This document shows positions 11,831 through 23,797 of a DNA stretch of 64,000 nucleotides, piece after piece (position 1 is the stretch's first letter; the number at the start of each line of letters is the position of its first letter). This DNA is from Ceratothoa steindachneri (taxonomy: Eukaryota; Arthropoda; Malacostraca; Isopoda; Cymothoidae): contig OZ018317.1 in assembly GCA_963969495.1 (NCBI GenBank), forward strand, positions 36,301,726-36,365,725. Direction: 5' to 3'. The notes beneath the pieces are model-generated. The model did no database searches. It was given only the letters and a program-made list of their open reading frames with translations, and was not told the DNA's origin. The position numbers and the translations under genes are program-made.

Positions 11831-12744
11831 ATGCGAGCTTTTACAGATAGGAGGGAGTCAGGATTTTTTTTTAATATTAAATATTTTGGTGAGCTAAATT
11901 CCAATCACTCCCGCCTACCCCGTTTCTGGTTTTCACACTTTTCAGTTCTCCACCCTCGTTCTGTCCGTTAAATAGTGGTGTCCACATGAACTGACCAGAA
12001 CTCGCCCAGTGGATGGTTATTCTTTAAAAGGCCGCAACTTTTGAGTGTCAAGGAGTCAGCTCCACAGGGGGATCTATTACTAAGTCGAACTAATTGTTGA
12101 CAAGACGGCCAGGATTGGAAGCTCTGTTTTGGCAGTCCCGAAGACTCGACTCGAGATATTTAGTTGGTTCGGCAATCAAAAAGGCAGTAAAGGACACCGG
12201 TTCTAAGCAGCATAACCTTATTCATCAGATAAAGGCGGCAGGGGCAGTTTCAGCTCATTAGGCTCACGATAAGAGCTATTTTGGCGAATCAGATCTTTCC
12301 ATTAATCGCGCCCTAACGCCCAAGACTCTTCACCTGATGGTCTCGAGCAACCTGCTGATGTTCAAGGATGATATTTATAGAGGTTCCAAAGCTTTTATTC
12401 TGACACTGCTTGAGGTAGCTGGTCAAGTCCTTAAAGCTAGAGAAGATAAAGAGGGTTAGTTGTAGAACAAAAAGTGGGTACACTTGATGAAGGAGGATCG
12501 ACTGCTCCTCTAGATACAATGTGTAACAGTCTTTACAGGGTATTTCTCGCGAAAACTTGTCGTATAAGAAAAATTTGAACATGCCGAATGAGTGGGATCT
12601 GTACTTGTCGAATAATTTAGCTTTAAAGTAACCTGGATGACCCCAGAACTCTCACCGCCGTAGGGCATGGGGGTGACATGACCGATACAATGAGATTAGA
12701 TTCTACAGTATATAGAAAAAGTTAAGAAAATTTACTCATCGAAA
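11831..12744. other. No gene seen; possible LINE 5' region
   Basis: No convincing coding sequence. The segment 12374-12450 (TTTATAGAGGTTCCAAAGC, then TCTGAC...GAGGTAGCTG and GTCCTTA) resembles 44153-44222, upstream of the CR1-like LINE. It may be a shared 5' untranslated region or an independent short repeat. Confidence 0.4.
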
Positions 12745-12762
12745 TCAATGATTCAAAACTAG

Positions 12763-13035
12763 ATCACCAGCACCCATTGAGCTGGTAAGCAGCGCCAGGT
12801 TATGAACGCCAATTGAGCCGGTAAGCAGCGCTAGGACATAAACGCCCATTGGGCCGGTAAGCAGCACTAGGTTATGAACGCTCGTTGAGTCGGTAAGCAG
12901 CGCTAGGACATGAACACCCATTGGGCCGGTAAGCAGCACTAGGTCATGAATGCTCATTGGGCCTGTAAGCAGCGTTAAGTCATGAGCGCCTATTGGGCCG
13001 GTAAGCAGCGCCATGTCATTAACGGCCATTGGCTT
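12763..13035 (-). repeat. 36-bp minisatellite, in frame as a 12-residue repeat
   Basis: About 7.5 tandem copies of a 36-bp unit resembling GGTAAGCAGCGCTAGGACAT followed by GAACGCCCATTGGGCC. Because 36 is a multiple of three, the minus-strand frame 12745-13119 (124 codons) reads a 12-residue repeat close to ALLTGPMGVHVL, with substitutions between copies. There is no signal peptide or recognised domain. I treat it as a minisatellite that happens to be open, not as a supported gene. The flank 13090-13370 is rich in short TGATCAA-like words. Confidence 0.75.
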
Positions 13036-13814
13036 GCAAAGTAGCGCCAGATTATGTATGAGAAGGCGCAAGAAAACTCCAGAAAGAATATGTGCGCATA
13101 GTGAACAACAGAGATCCAAGTAATTAACTGATCAAATTGATTAAAATTTTCAGAAGTGATCATAGTGATTAACAGCAATGAATGTGATCAACAGTGATTT
13201 TAGGTATCAAAATAATCAACATTATCAACTGGCATCAAAGTTATCAACAATGATTAAATTAATCAAAAACTGGTCAAAGTAATCAAAATAACCAAGTGAT
13301 CAACTGCAATAAAACTGATGAAAATGATCAAAAGAGTGATAAAAATGATAAAATGTGATCAAAGTGACATTGGTTGGCAAGCTCGGGAGATACCAAAGGC
13401 CGATCCTCTTTGGAAGGTGAGCCAAAGGGAGGGACAACCATTTTGTATCTGGGGAGTGTGGATATTCAAATCTCCTCGATAGGTTCAGGGATCGAAGAGT
13501 TATGTGTTGTATGTGCGAAGAGAGGATAATGGAAGAAACAGCGGTTAGTGATTGTGTGTGTGATGCCTTACCCTCACAGGGATCTCCGAGCGAATGTGTA
13601 GACTCAACGCACCGCATAATTGGCGGATATCCACTGAGAGCGCATGATTTTTTTCAGTACCCTTTCTCGTTGGGATTCGAATCTGACACCCAGGCGTCGA
13701 AATCCGCTAAGCTCCAAGGACCTACCGGCAACACATCCCCTCCGACGTTCTTTAACTTTGGTCACCTGGAAGGGGCGGTTTTCCTCTTGTTAGACTGTAA
13801 TTCATAAGTCCTCT

Positions 13815-14045
13815 TGGGGTATGTGTATGCATGAATGCGTGTACGAGGGTATGTGTATGTATAAATATGTGCATGAAGGTATGTGTGATATGTGTATGTA
13901 TGAATGTGTGTATGAGGGTATGTGTGGCATGTGTGTATATGAATGTGTGTATGAGGGTATGTGTGGTATATGTTTGTATGAGGGTATGTGTGGTATGTGT
14001 TTGTATGAATGTGTGTTATGTGTTTGTATGAGGGTATGTGTATGA
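13815..14045. repeat. Minisatellite of GTATG/TGTG words
   Basis: Tandem variants of 'tatgagggtatgtgtggtatgtgt' and 'gtatgaatgtgt' units. They produce Met/Cys/Val/Tyr-rich open frames on the plus strand and His/Thr-rich ones on the minus strand, and I regard none of these as a gene. Confidence 0.8.
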
Positions 14046-14461
14046 ATGAAAAAGTGATAATCGATGATAAAATCGCCTCTTTTCGACAGAATCCGTGCAC
14101 TACTTGGGGGAATTTAGAAATGACGCAACCATCGATGGCATTACTGTCTGAAAGCTTTTGTTATGAAATGATAAAAAATGTGATGAAGTTGGGAAAAGTA
14201 GAACAGTTTGGTAGTTATATGTTAGAGTAGTTAATGAAAAGACTATTTAGGACGTAGTGAAATGGTAGAATGCACGATTATGACCTAAGTTCCAGTTAAA
14301 AATAGTTATGGCATTTTTTGGCTTTCAAATAAGGGGTTAAATTTGGAATGGGGTTGAGGGGGTAAACCTTACGTGGATTTATCTTATCGTATCTTATCTC
14401 ATCACTCCATATGACATCACATCATATCACATTACATCACTTCGTATGTGGAATCTTATTA

Positions 14462-14534
14462 AGAAATGTTTCTGTCGTACCTCAAGGTCCTGTTTTTGAA
14501 CCTCTTCTATTTGTAAGTTTTTCAGGTGATTTGT
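14462..14534 (+). pseudogene. Short LINE reverse-transcriptase fragment
   Basis: The frame reads RNVSVVPQGPVFEPLLFVSF SGDL then a stop. It matches the RT signature GVPQGSVLGPLLF..(I/V)NDL seen in the CR1-like ORF2 at 40.5 kb (MPQGSVLGPLLFIIYVNDM). Only about 24 residues remain, so the lineage cannot be refined. Confidence 0.6.
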
Positions 14535-15805
14535 GACCTTGGGCTAGACTGCAAGGATGGGCAACCTGCATCCATTTGGAGGTCCAAACGCGACCATTTG
14601 AGACGTTTTGATAAAATAATATCTATAAGTATTTGATACTCCTGTACTTGCCAAAAAATAAATGTAAATTAAATTTTATCGTACCTCACTTGACGAAAAT
14701 AATATTCATATTTTCGCACGAACGGCGATTCGTTTCTCTGAACTAAGCTAATTGGAGTAAAATCTTATCTCCTCCTTTATTTTTTAAAGAATCTTTCTAA
14801 AACTATCAGGAAATACAGAGGAATGATAGCTTTATCATGGCAAATCTCTTACACTTGGTCTCGCCTCTCGTTTGGTTTCTACAGGACCGCAAATTACGAT
14901 AATGACCATTTTTTTGTTCTTTTGTTAGTACACTTTTTAGATATTCTTTGGTTTTATATTAATTTGTATTTTGTTTTGGAAAATATTTATTTATATATTA
15001 TATGCACAAATGTGCACAAAATCCCCCCAAAATATTCTAAAAATCACAACTCTCATAATTAGGTGCGATTTAATTAGTATTTTCCAGCGCTCTCTAGCAG
15101 CCTTGATTGTCAGTATGCTTTGAGATCTTTAATGTTATGTAGGTGCCTAGTGATTTGTTTTTGTTCTTATTTGTGTGAGTTTTGTTAAATTTATTTTATA
15201 ATGATAAACTCATTTTAACATTCTAAAAAAGAGCTCACAATCGTTTGAAACATTGAATCATTATTTTAAGCTTCTTTCTTTAATTTAAACTTAGTTGATT
15301 ATTATTTATATTGGCATTACCCCAACAATGTCTCCAAAAGAAGAGTATTTAATGAAGAGTGCGAAACTCGCCTCAATAGACCTTCACCCCACAAATAATA
15401 ATAATAATAATCAGCAGGTAAAGATATGTTTTGTGCCACAATATAAGAATTTCAAACAATATGCATCTGTATTTATTTGTGACAGGACTTTTTTTCCTTG
15501 GCGAGGCCAGGTTCCTATGTTAGTTATTGACAATATTGTTTTACTTAGTGATTCTTTTAAATTTTTTGGTTTTAAATTTGAGCCCTAAATAACTTTTAAA
15601 CATGATATATAGGGTAGGGGGGTTGCTTACCCATTTGTGCCAATGGCCTAATTATCGTTTAAATTGTTTGAGAATTTCACATATTGATAAGAGTACAATA
15701 TTTAGTATTGTGTAGAAGTGGTTTTTCGATATCTTAAGTAATTACTAAATTAAAATCTGTCAGTTATAACTGACGCTCAGTACAATTATTGAATCAATTA
15801 TAATA
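14535..15805. other. No gene seen; AT-rich sequence
   Basis: AT-rich, with short open frames lacking motifs. A small (AAT)n run is at about 15394-15412. Nothing else identified. Confidence 0.4.
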
Positions 15806-15933
15806 CAGGGTGTCCACAAAGTCTGGGTACATAGGAATTTTAATATTTTATTTATTTATGTTATTTATGTTAAAATAACATAAATAAATAAAATATTAAA
15901 ATTCCTATGTACCCAGACTTTGTGGACACCCTG
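15806..15933. mobile_element. 128-bp perfectly palindromic MITE with TA target duplication
   Basis: The element begins CAGGGTGTCCACAAAGTC and ends with the exact reverse complement. By eye the two 59-bp arms match base for base around a 10-bp centre (TTATGTTAAA). TA dinucleotides flank both sides (15804-15805 and 15934-15935), as expected for Tc1/mariner-type insertion. It has no coding capacity. The near-perfect arms suggest recent insertion or structure-maintained sequence. Confidence 0.9.
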
Positions 15934-18900
15934 TAGATTTGCTTACTTTTAAAAGGACCGTCGGCACGAATGGGCTTTTAGTTAATTAAAGAAAGTATTT
16001 TGCTGAAATGTTTTGAAACTTTTTAATGACCTGTCTATGGCAACCTTGGCAAATGTTTTAAAGAAATTAAAGGACTTTTATTTGATACAATATTTATCAA
16101 CGTTAATGAACAAAAAACTCATTACAGCGAAATTTTGTTCTAGTTGTTGTTCATGGCTCCCCGGGAACAGATGAGCTCTGCTCGTTCTCCAACCGTTTAG
16201 GAGCTTAACGGAGAAAACCTTTGATCCTACTGCCGGTGCTGTAGAGGTCCGCGCCTTCTGTGAGAGTGTCCTGAGAGACCAGGTTAGGGTGAAATGAGGC
16301 TGTTGCATGCTGTGGGAATTTTATAGCACGCCTCTGTGCTAGTGTTTCATGCAACAGTTAGGAAGTGGAAGTTCAATTGCAACCTAAGACCTCACGCAGA
16401 TTGCATCCAAGTGAGGTGGTTGTGTGACATCAACTTGGAAATGATGTGACCACTCTACAACTCTTTCCTCCTGTTGTGCAGGCTGGTTTCACTCTTGCTC
16501 TACAGGGGGCTTAACTCTTCCCCTAAAGGATGGCTAGAATTTAAAAAATACAGCCTTGCCTGTTGGGCGAAGCTAAACTTTGTTATAACAGTTCATAGGT
16601 TTTTATACGGGATTTTAAGAACGATAAAATTTCCGCTCAAGGTTAGTTTTATTTTAAAAGTTTCAATTCTTTTACTGATATTCTGCATCTTGGTGAGAAA
16701 TAAATTAGAATGATTTTTTTTAAATACGTGACTGTGTAAAAAAAAATAGTTATTTAATTTCATTTCATTTATATAGATAGTTTGATTTGACTCTTGCTCG
16801 ATTTAATTGTTTAGTTTGAGTTGATTAATTTAATGAGATTTAAATGGATTTTATTTTAATTTTATTAGAATGAATAATGAAGAAGATAATGACCATTGGA
16901 TTTAATTATACCACCCTTCACTTGCTCTTTCTCACCATTTGTTATTGTAACTTCTTATACTTATACATTGATCCCTGTTATTTTTTCCTTATTCAGTAGA
17001 CACTTTTATTTATTACCTTCAGTAATTCTCTAAAGTTAACATTAGGTATTTTTTTGTTAGAGTTAATTGTAGCATTACTCCTCTATATAAGCTTTCCATC
17101 TCTTTTACTTCCAATCACCAGCTTATTCACCATTTTCTTCCATACCTTATTCTATCACGCTTTCAAATTAATTTGCTCAATATTCTTTAAATGATGTTAA
17201 GGGGTATTTAGACCCCTAAATTAATAAAACCCCTTCTCAGTATTGCCTTCTTTCATCCTAGATTTTCTCCTAAAAATTTTTTTAGAAACATCTTCCACGC
17301 ACTTCATTGCCTCTCACACGCATCCTAATTTTTTAATTCACCCAAACTCATTTTTCCGCCTTATCACATGCGCGGGAAATCGCAAACGCTTGGAAAAACC
17401 TTCCACAGACCTCTTCCAATCTTCTTCCAGCGTCATCTTTCTCATATAACTAACACCCTCCCCCCCCCCAGGCCTGCTGCTGAGTTTCGCTACCATCTAT
17501 GTCATTTGTATTTATCAAACTGACGCTTGCTTTCAAATGCTTCGCTAAGTTAAGCTAGAAAGGAGACACCGAACGCGTCTTCGTGGCTTTCATCTTAGCG
17601 ACGCGCTTCCGTCTTCTTCCACTTCTTTCTCTGCCTCTTAAGGAGGGAGAAGGGCGTGAGGGATCAGAGAGCCGTGAGGGAGGGGAAAGAAGCGAAGCCC
17701 CCCTCCGCTCGTGAGGACGCAAGGAAAAGGAGGACGTCTCGGCGTACTATCCTATGCAAATCCAGAGACAACATTAACACATGAAAACGCCATCTTCAAA
17801 GGCCGAAGGGTAACTCAACGATAACACCAAATTGCTGCGTTTCTGCAATCCTCAGTCCATGAATAATGAAAAGGACCCGACAGGAAAGGGACCCGCATCT
17901 GGTGACACGATGCAAGTGTGACGGATGTGGAAATAAAAGAGGGAGATAAAGAGGAAGACACGAGATGAGGGTGAGAATGGGCGTATCTTGCGAAAAAAAA
18001 TGGAAAAGAAGGGATTGGCGGAAGATTCATAGGTGATGTCGAATGAAAGGGAGGCTGAACGTGTATTTGGAGTGAAGTGATATAAAATGGAGGTGGAGAA
18101 GGAACCAAACGTTCGTAAAAGGGGGAATGAGCTTTATTTATCCTCCTTTTTTTACTACATCACAAACGAGAAATGGTGAAGTAAAAAGTCAGGACATGAA
18201 AACCAAAATTGGAATAATCTAATTGAAAGGGGAAGAATAGTGCGACGAGCGTTTCTTTGGGGTGCTGATGATGGATACACGTTTTTTCCTTTGAAGTCGC
18301 CCCTTAATTTTTTATTTGAAAGTGTTACGTTGATGACACTTTTGACGCGACGGAGGATTTTCTGGTTTTAACGCACAATGATGGAAGCGAACTTGACTGA
18401 GGTATGAATATTGATTATTCACAACAGTCTCATCTTAAAGAAACCCGATGTAGTGACTTTTAAAACATGTATGGTACAAGTTTCGATATCTTCACATTTC
18501 CAAAACTGGTATCGGACAAGCTACCTTATTTTCGGGGATGTATATACCTTTCACACAATTTTCTTAGTCTTCATCACTTTCTATACAATATGTTAAAAAA
18601 ACGTTCTGTCATAGATGTATACAATAGTTTTTAGTCTTAGTCTTAAGTAAATAATAATAAAAATAATTATAATTATTAGAAGTAGTGGTTGTAGTATCAG
18701 CAATGAGAGAATGGTTTCGTCCAAAGAAGATATGTTACATTCAATCTAGTATTAAACCTGACTTTCCCCTTTCTATGGGTCTATTCGAACTTGGTTTCGT
18801 GGCTTGTAGCTGCAAGTTAAATGTCATATATTTTAAACAAGCAGATGCTTTGTGTACATTATATGAGTGCCAATTTCTATCCTGTTGTATAAGATGGTTG

Positions 18901-19249
18901 TATTTGAGATAGGTAATCAAAGTTCACGGTAGGTAGTTCTGTTAACCGTACTCTTGTTCCTAGTACGTTTATCTGAATGTTGAGCTTGAGCATGGGAAAC
19001 AGAATATATACGTGAACTTGGGTCGTCGCCTAAACTGGTTTAGGAGTACAGTGCATACCATACGGTTGGAACCGCTCTTGTCTGTAGCGTGTATTTCTTG
19101 CTTGCTGATGGTTGTTAGAAGGAGTATGAGTTTTGAGATGGTTTCTTTTCTAGCCTTGACTGTCATGTCAGTGTGGTCAGTACTGATTGAGAATTCCGGT
19201 TCTGATTGTCTAATGATATCGTGTAGTTTCCCTCTAAGTTCAATGGCAC
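15934..19249. other. No gene supported; unique-looking sequence
   Basis: Several open frames of 60-110 codons occur (for example minus 16078-16308, minus 17815-18108, plus 18411-18596). None shows recognisable motifs, splice-supported structure or a repeated relative in the window. A poly-C run lies near 17459-17470, with a less AT-rich stretch at about 17560-17760. Confidence 0.4.
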
Positions 19250-19395
19250 GGAATTGTTTGAACGCTGTTGTTTGTGTTTTAGGTTTTAAATTGTTCGAGT
19301 GTTGTTGTTTTTGTGTTAGTGTCAAGATTGTTCGAGCGTTGTAATTTGTTTTCATTTTTAAATTGTTTGAGCGTTGTGGTTTGTGTTTTAGTTTT
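19250..19395. repeat. ~48-bp tandem repeat, with an overlapping hypothetical frame
   Basis: Three to four copies of a unit like 'aaattgttcgagcgttgttgtt' followed by 'tgtgttttag'. The minus-strand frame 19279-19674 (131 codons) runs through it. Its N-terminal two thirds (for example KWPGPGFRRVMLERYTTLGL) comes from non-repeat sequence less AT-rich than its surroundings, at about 19400-19680, which could be a coding relic I do not recognise. Confidence 0.55.
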
Positions 19396-19764
19396 TAGAT
19401 TTGATTTCCCATCCATAGCCGTAAGAAAAAGATTGGTCAGCCGTGTCCGTGGCATGGCTACTCTCACCCCCAACGAGGAGACAGACACTCGGGGCTTTTC
19501 ATTTAGCCCCAGGGTGGTATACCTCTCCAACATCACCCTACGAAATCCAGGACCAGGCCATTTTATGGCACGGTGGGTGGGTGACGGATCTGGTTTGAGG
19601 ACTTTTTCGGAGGAGGTCGTAGTCGCCACACCCACAACGAGCACCGGCCTCAGCGTCAGGTGCAGAAGGTGCAAATGAAAGAGCAGAGAACTAGAAAGTC
19701 TTAGTCAAAAGGGGGGATACAGGGACCAGGGAAACGCCGCAACTTCCCCAAACCTGCCCAATCT

Positions 19765-20410
19765 TAAGTATAATATTATATTCCAAGGCTATTGTACTCA
19801 ACAGCTAATATTATGTACAATATTGTACTTCACATCTACAATTAATTAAAATATTGTACACCAGAGTCTAATATTAAGTACAATATTGTAATCCACATCT
19901 AATATTAAGCATAATATTTTACTCTACCAATAATATTAAGCACAATATTTTCCTCAGCAGCTATTATGTTTTACAATATTGTATTCAACAGCAAACTTTA
20001 AGTAAATACTGTAATCCACATCTAATATTAAGTGCAATATTGTACTCTAAAGCAAATATTAAGTAAAATATTTTACTCATAAGCGAATATTAAGTACAAA
20101 ATTGTACTCCTCAGAAAACATTAAGTATAATATTGTACTCCAAGGCTAATATTAAGTACAATTTTGTACCCCACAGCTAATATTAAGCACAGATTTTACT
20201 CTATAACTAATATTAAGCACAATATTGCATTTGATAGCTAATATTGAGTAAAATATTGTACCCCTCAGCTAATTTTAAGTAAAATATTGTACTGCGCGGC
20301 TAATATTTAGTACAATAGTATACTACACAGCTAATAGCAAGAAAGGAAAATTACTCTACAACTAATATTGAGAAATAAATTCTACTCAACAGCTAATATT
20401 TCTATGCAAA
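19765..20410. repeat. AT-rich degenerate satellite with palindromic TACAATATTGTA core
   Basis: About eighteen imperfect copies of a 31-37-bp unit approximating TAATATTAAGTACAATATTG followed by TACTCCACAGC. The core is self-complementary, so each unit could form a small hairpin. Copy divergence is substantial. Confidence 0.85.
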
Positions 20411-21360
20411 ATTTTGCTTTAATCTGCATATCAACTATAGATCCTCTCCAGTTGATATTCAGTCTCTTTTTTTCTCATTTTCAAACTAATCATTCCCACT
20501 TTTAATCCCCACTCTAACCTAGACCCCTCCACGCCTCCACTGCACGCATATCAACATGAAGTCGGAACCAATCTGCGGTGCGTTCCAACTCAAAGCTGCT
20601 TCAATGATTGCAAGAAATTCCTCCTTTTCTACACCCCCACTCCCCCATTTGTGTTTCTTTTTGCGGGTTTATCCCCAACGCGACACCACTACTCCCCTAA
20701 AAATCACCCCCTCCCCCCCAAAAAAAATTCAAGCAATATCTTTAGACCGAAAGAAAATCCTTTTTTTTTCCTCCTACGGGAAGACGGGTTGGTTGCGTTC
20801 AGCTTTGATTCCCAAATTCCCATATTCCAAGATTCCAGGGTTTCAATTATTCCTGAAAAACTTCATAAATAAATCCTGGGCGATGGTAGCTCATTGACAT
20901 TCCCGGACAGTTTCAGAGGGGCGCTTTAGATCTTCTCAAAGTGGGAATATTCACACGCAATTCCCAGTCGAGGGATTTTTGAAATCAAAGCGAACGGAAT
21001 TCTGATCCTTTGGGTGTCAATTTGCAAAAGGAAAGAAGAGAGGGAGGTGGAGAAGGAAGGAACGTTTCGGGGAGTAAATTTCAATACAGGAGAGAGGGGC
21101 TAGCAGGCAGCAAAAGATGGAGATTAGGTGAGATAACAACACCCACAGAAACCCACACCAGAAACCCCGTCCAAATTAGTGTCATTTCTCTAATAACTGC
21201 AGCATTTTATTTCTTCTATTCATATTTTAGTTAAGTTATAATTAGATATAATCACCATAATTTTCTTTATGTTCATTAATATATTAAATGTAATTATGAC
21301 CTTGCAATCAACGCTTAAACATTAATCTACACTTTTGGAGGAATATTTTATCCCCAAAGA
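20411..21360. other. No gene supported
   Basis: Plus-strand open frames at 20556-20897 and 21010-21234 have no recognisable motif. C-rich and A-rich homopolymer runs occur around 20700-20780. Confidence 0.4.
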
Positions 21361-21471
21361 TACAGTACTGGAAATATTATTATGGATTTTTGCAATTTTT
21401 GGTATTTCAATATACGAGTATAAAGGTCAAATAAACTGAATTTCTTTATTCACAAATGATTTATTTCCTAT

Positions 21472-23761
21472 CACTGGTCAACAACCAAAATGCTTCCGAG
21501 ACTAGAGTAGCAATTTCCAACTAATTTTAGGTCACTGATAATGAATATCATGGTTAAATTGTTTGTTAGCTTTACTTTTCAAGATACACCTACGTGTCAC
21601 AACAGTTCCAACAGGCTTGCGGCAGTGTGTTTCTTACCCCCCTACAGTATAACTGCCCTTCAGTATTATTCCAGCAGTCATAGAAGGTGGTTGTGCTGCG
21701 AAAGTTTACATTTTGAGGTGAAAGGTAGGTGATTTTCCTAGTCCAACACTTTTTAAACTTATAATAAATATTCATTGAGCAAGCTATTGATATGCATGTG
21801 AGGCATTTTATATTGATTTTATTTTCCTACTAATTGTTATAAATAATTCTGTTAAACTCTCATGCTCTATATTATGATAATAAATTTAAGAATACATTTT
21901 CTGATTATCTTATAATTGTTTGTTGTTTTCCTCTTTTAGATGGAAAACAACAAGGCAGATAAGGCAGACAACCTCTGCTACATTTGTGGTAGGGTGACTT
22001 TTGCATCACAGAAGCACCGTATAACTAGTATGGTTAGAAAGGCATATCACCTTTAATTTGGAGGCAAGATTAGTGACCAGGATAAGAGCTGGACTACTCA
22101 CATATGCTGCAACACTCGTGCTACTAACCTTTGCCAATGGTTGAACAGGAAAAGGAAAGGAATTCCTTTTGCTATACCAATGACTAGGCGGGAGCCAACA
22201 TACCATAACAACAAATGTTATTTATGCATGGTACCTCCAGTAGAAAAGGGCTTGTCAAAGAAGTAAAAGGAGTACATTGAATATTCAAACATTGCATCAG
22301 CTATTCGCCCAGTTCCACACGGATAAGGTCTACCTGTTTCTGATGCACCAACTTCAGTACCCTTCGAGTCAGATGGGGAAAGTGGCGAGGATGAAGCAGA
22401 GAAGGATGGCACTGCTGGATTACAGAGTGACCCAAATTTTGATAAGTACACTCCTCTAGGACATATCTCATAACACAAGGGGAACTCCATGACCTTTTCA
22501 GGGATCTTCAACTACCCCAAATAAGTCAGTTGAATCTCTTAGCAGCTGATGTGAAAATTTAAAAATTTCCTGACCCTCAGCAGCAGTTAACTATTTCTTC
22601 GTAATGGGAGGTGATTTAGTTGCCTGCAACAATATTAATGGTCTGATGGAAGCACTTGGCATTTAATATGAAATCAAACACTGAAGGCTTGTTCATTGAT
22701 TCATGAAAAACGAGTCTGAAAGGTGCCTTGCAGCACAACGGCAATAGTGAACCATTAGTTCCTGTGTGCTCTGCACCACATATGAGAATGCAAATCATAT
22801 GTTGCAATGCATAAAATATGATGAACATCAAAAGCAGCCCTGTGGTGACTTAAAGGTTGTTGCTCTTATAATGGACTTGCAGGGCGGATACACCCAAATA
22901 CTGCTGCTTTCTGTGTGAATGAGACAGTTGTGCTAGAGTTTACCACTATATTAGAAGAGACTGGCCACCTCGTCAATCATTAGTGCCTGGGATGAAAAAT
23001 ATTCAACATCCACTCTTCACTGACGCCCTTCTTCCCCCCAAAAAATTTGCTACCACCACTACACATGAAACTGGGGCTCATGAAAAACTTTGTAAAAGCT
23101 ATGAACAAATCTGGTCAGGGATTCAAGTATTTAACATCAAAATTCCTCTCACTGAGCGACGCTAAGATACAAGAGAGGGGTTTCATTGGTCCTCAGATTC
23201 GAGAGCTTCCTAAAAATGGTGACTTTGAATCAGCCCTTCATGGGGAAGAGAAAGCTGCTTGGGAAGCACTCAAGTAAGTGGTGAATGGATTTCTCGGAAA
23301 CAGAAGGGAAGTAAATTATGAAGAATTGGCGGAAAACCTCATCAAGGCCTACAAGAACATGGAATGTAACATGTTACTTAAAATCCAGCGAACTGTGGGG
23401 AAATTACTGACGAACATGGTGAAAAGTTCTACCAAGATATTACAACGATGGAAAAGCGGTACCAGTGTAAAAGAAGAAAAACAATGCTTGCCGACTATTG
23501 CTGAACATTGCAAGAGATGATTCTTCAGCCCACTATAGCCGTTAAGCAAAAAGGCTGAGAGTGGAAATGGATTAGTTTAAAACATAATCACACATGCTGT
23601 ACATTATAATAAAATAATCAAATATTATATGCCGCGTATCTTTAAACCTAGCACCAATAAGCATTTTTCAAGGTGATATTCGGATTCAGTGCCTGCAAAT
23701 ACATAAGAACTAATTAATCTCATTTAAGCAGCATACAATTTTCAAAAATTGTTGATCAGTG
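21472..23761 (+). mobile_element. Copy B of the unassigned TIR-bearing element family, 2.29 kb
   Basis: It starts CACTGGTCAACAACCAAAAT and ends ...TTTTTGAAAA-type sequence followed by TTGTTGATCAGTG, giving terminal inverted repeats of about 13 bp (CACTGGTCAACAA against CACTGATCAACAA). It sits inside the left arm of a Tc1 element. The undamaged right arm of that Tc1 serves as an approximate empty site, and the comparison shows no obvious target duplication longer than one or two bases. It is similar throughout to copy A at 2575-5862 apart from that copy's insertion. Confidence 0.7.
21940..23520 (+). pseudogene. Broken gene of the copy A/B family, copy B
   Basis: The ATG at 21940 follows a pyrimidine-rich tract ending in TTTTAG. 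Motifs in order across frames: NLCYICGRVTFASQKHRI, a YHL.FGGKISDQDKSWTTHI stretch with CCNT, CYLCMVPPV, LITQGELHDLFRDLQL (about 22469), GLFIDS (about 22688), TPKYCCFLCE (about 22893), MLPPLHMKLGLMKNFVKAMN (from 23047), SLSDAKIQERGFIGPQIREL, and GFLGNRREVNYEELAENLIK (from 23287). Copy B has lost a piece present in copy A near 23388, where copy A reads IHFLIHIKTFFF. Stops and frameshifts disable it. FIDS and the SDEH of copy A could be acidic catalytic positions, but that is only a suggestion. Confidence 0.6.
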
Positions 23762-23797
23762 TTATTTATACAGAACTAGTACTTAAGTAGTCAGTTT

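Noticed and set aside
13600..13740. tRNA-like B box (AGATTCGAATCCC) on the minus strand with a weak A box (GGAGCTTAGCGG)
   Set aside because: No cloverleaf can be drawn and no second copy was seen; too weak to list as a SINE.
13762..14100. His/Thr-rich and Cys/Met-rich open frames
   Set aside because: By-products of a GTATG/TGTG minisatellite; no domain and no start context.
18969..19355. 128-codon minus-strand frame overlapping a 110-codon plus-strand frame
   Set aside because: Mutually antisense, covers a tandem repeat, and neither shows a domain.
20556..20897. 113-codon plus-strand frame
   Set aside because: Low-complexity C- and A-runs, no motif, two overlapping frames equally open.
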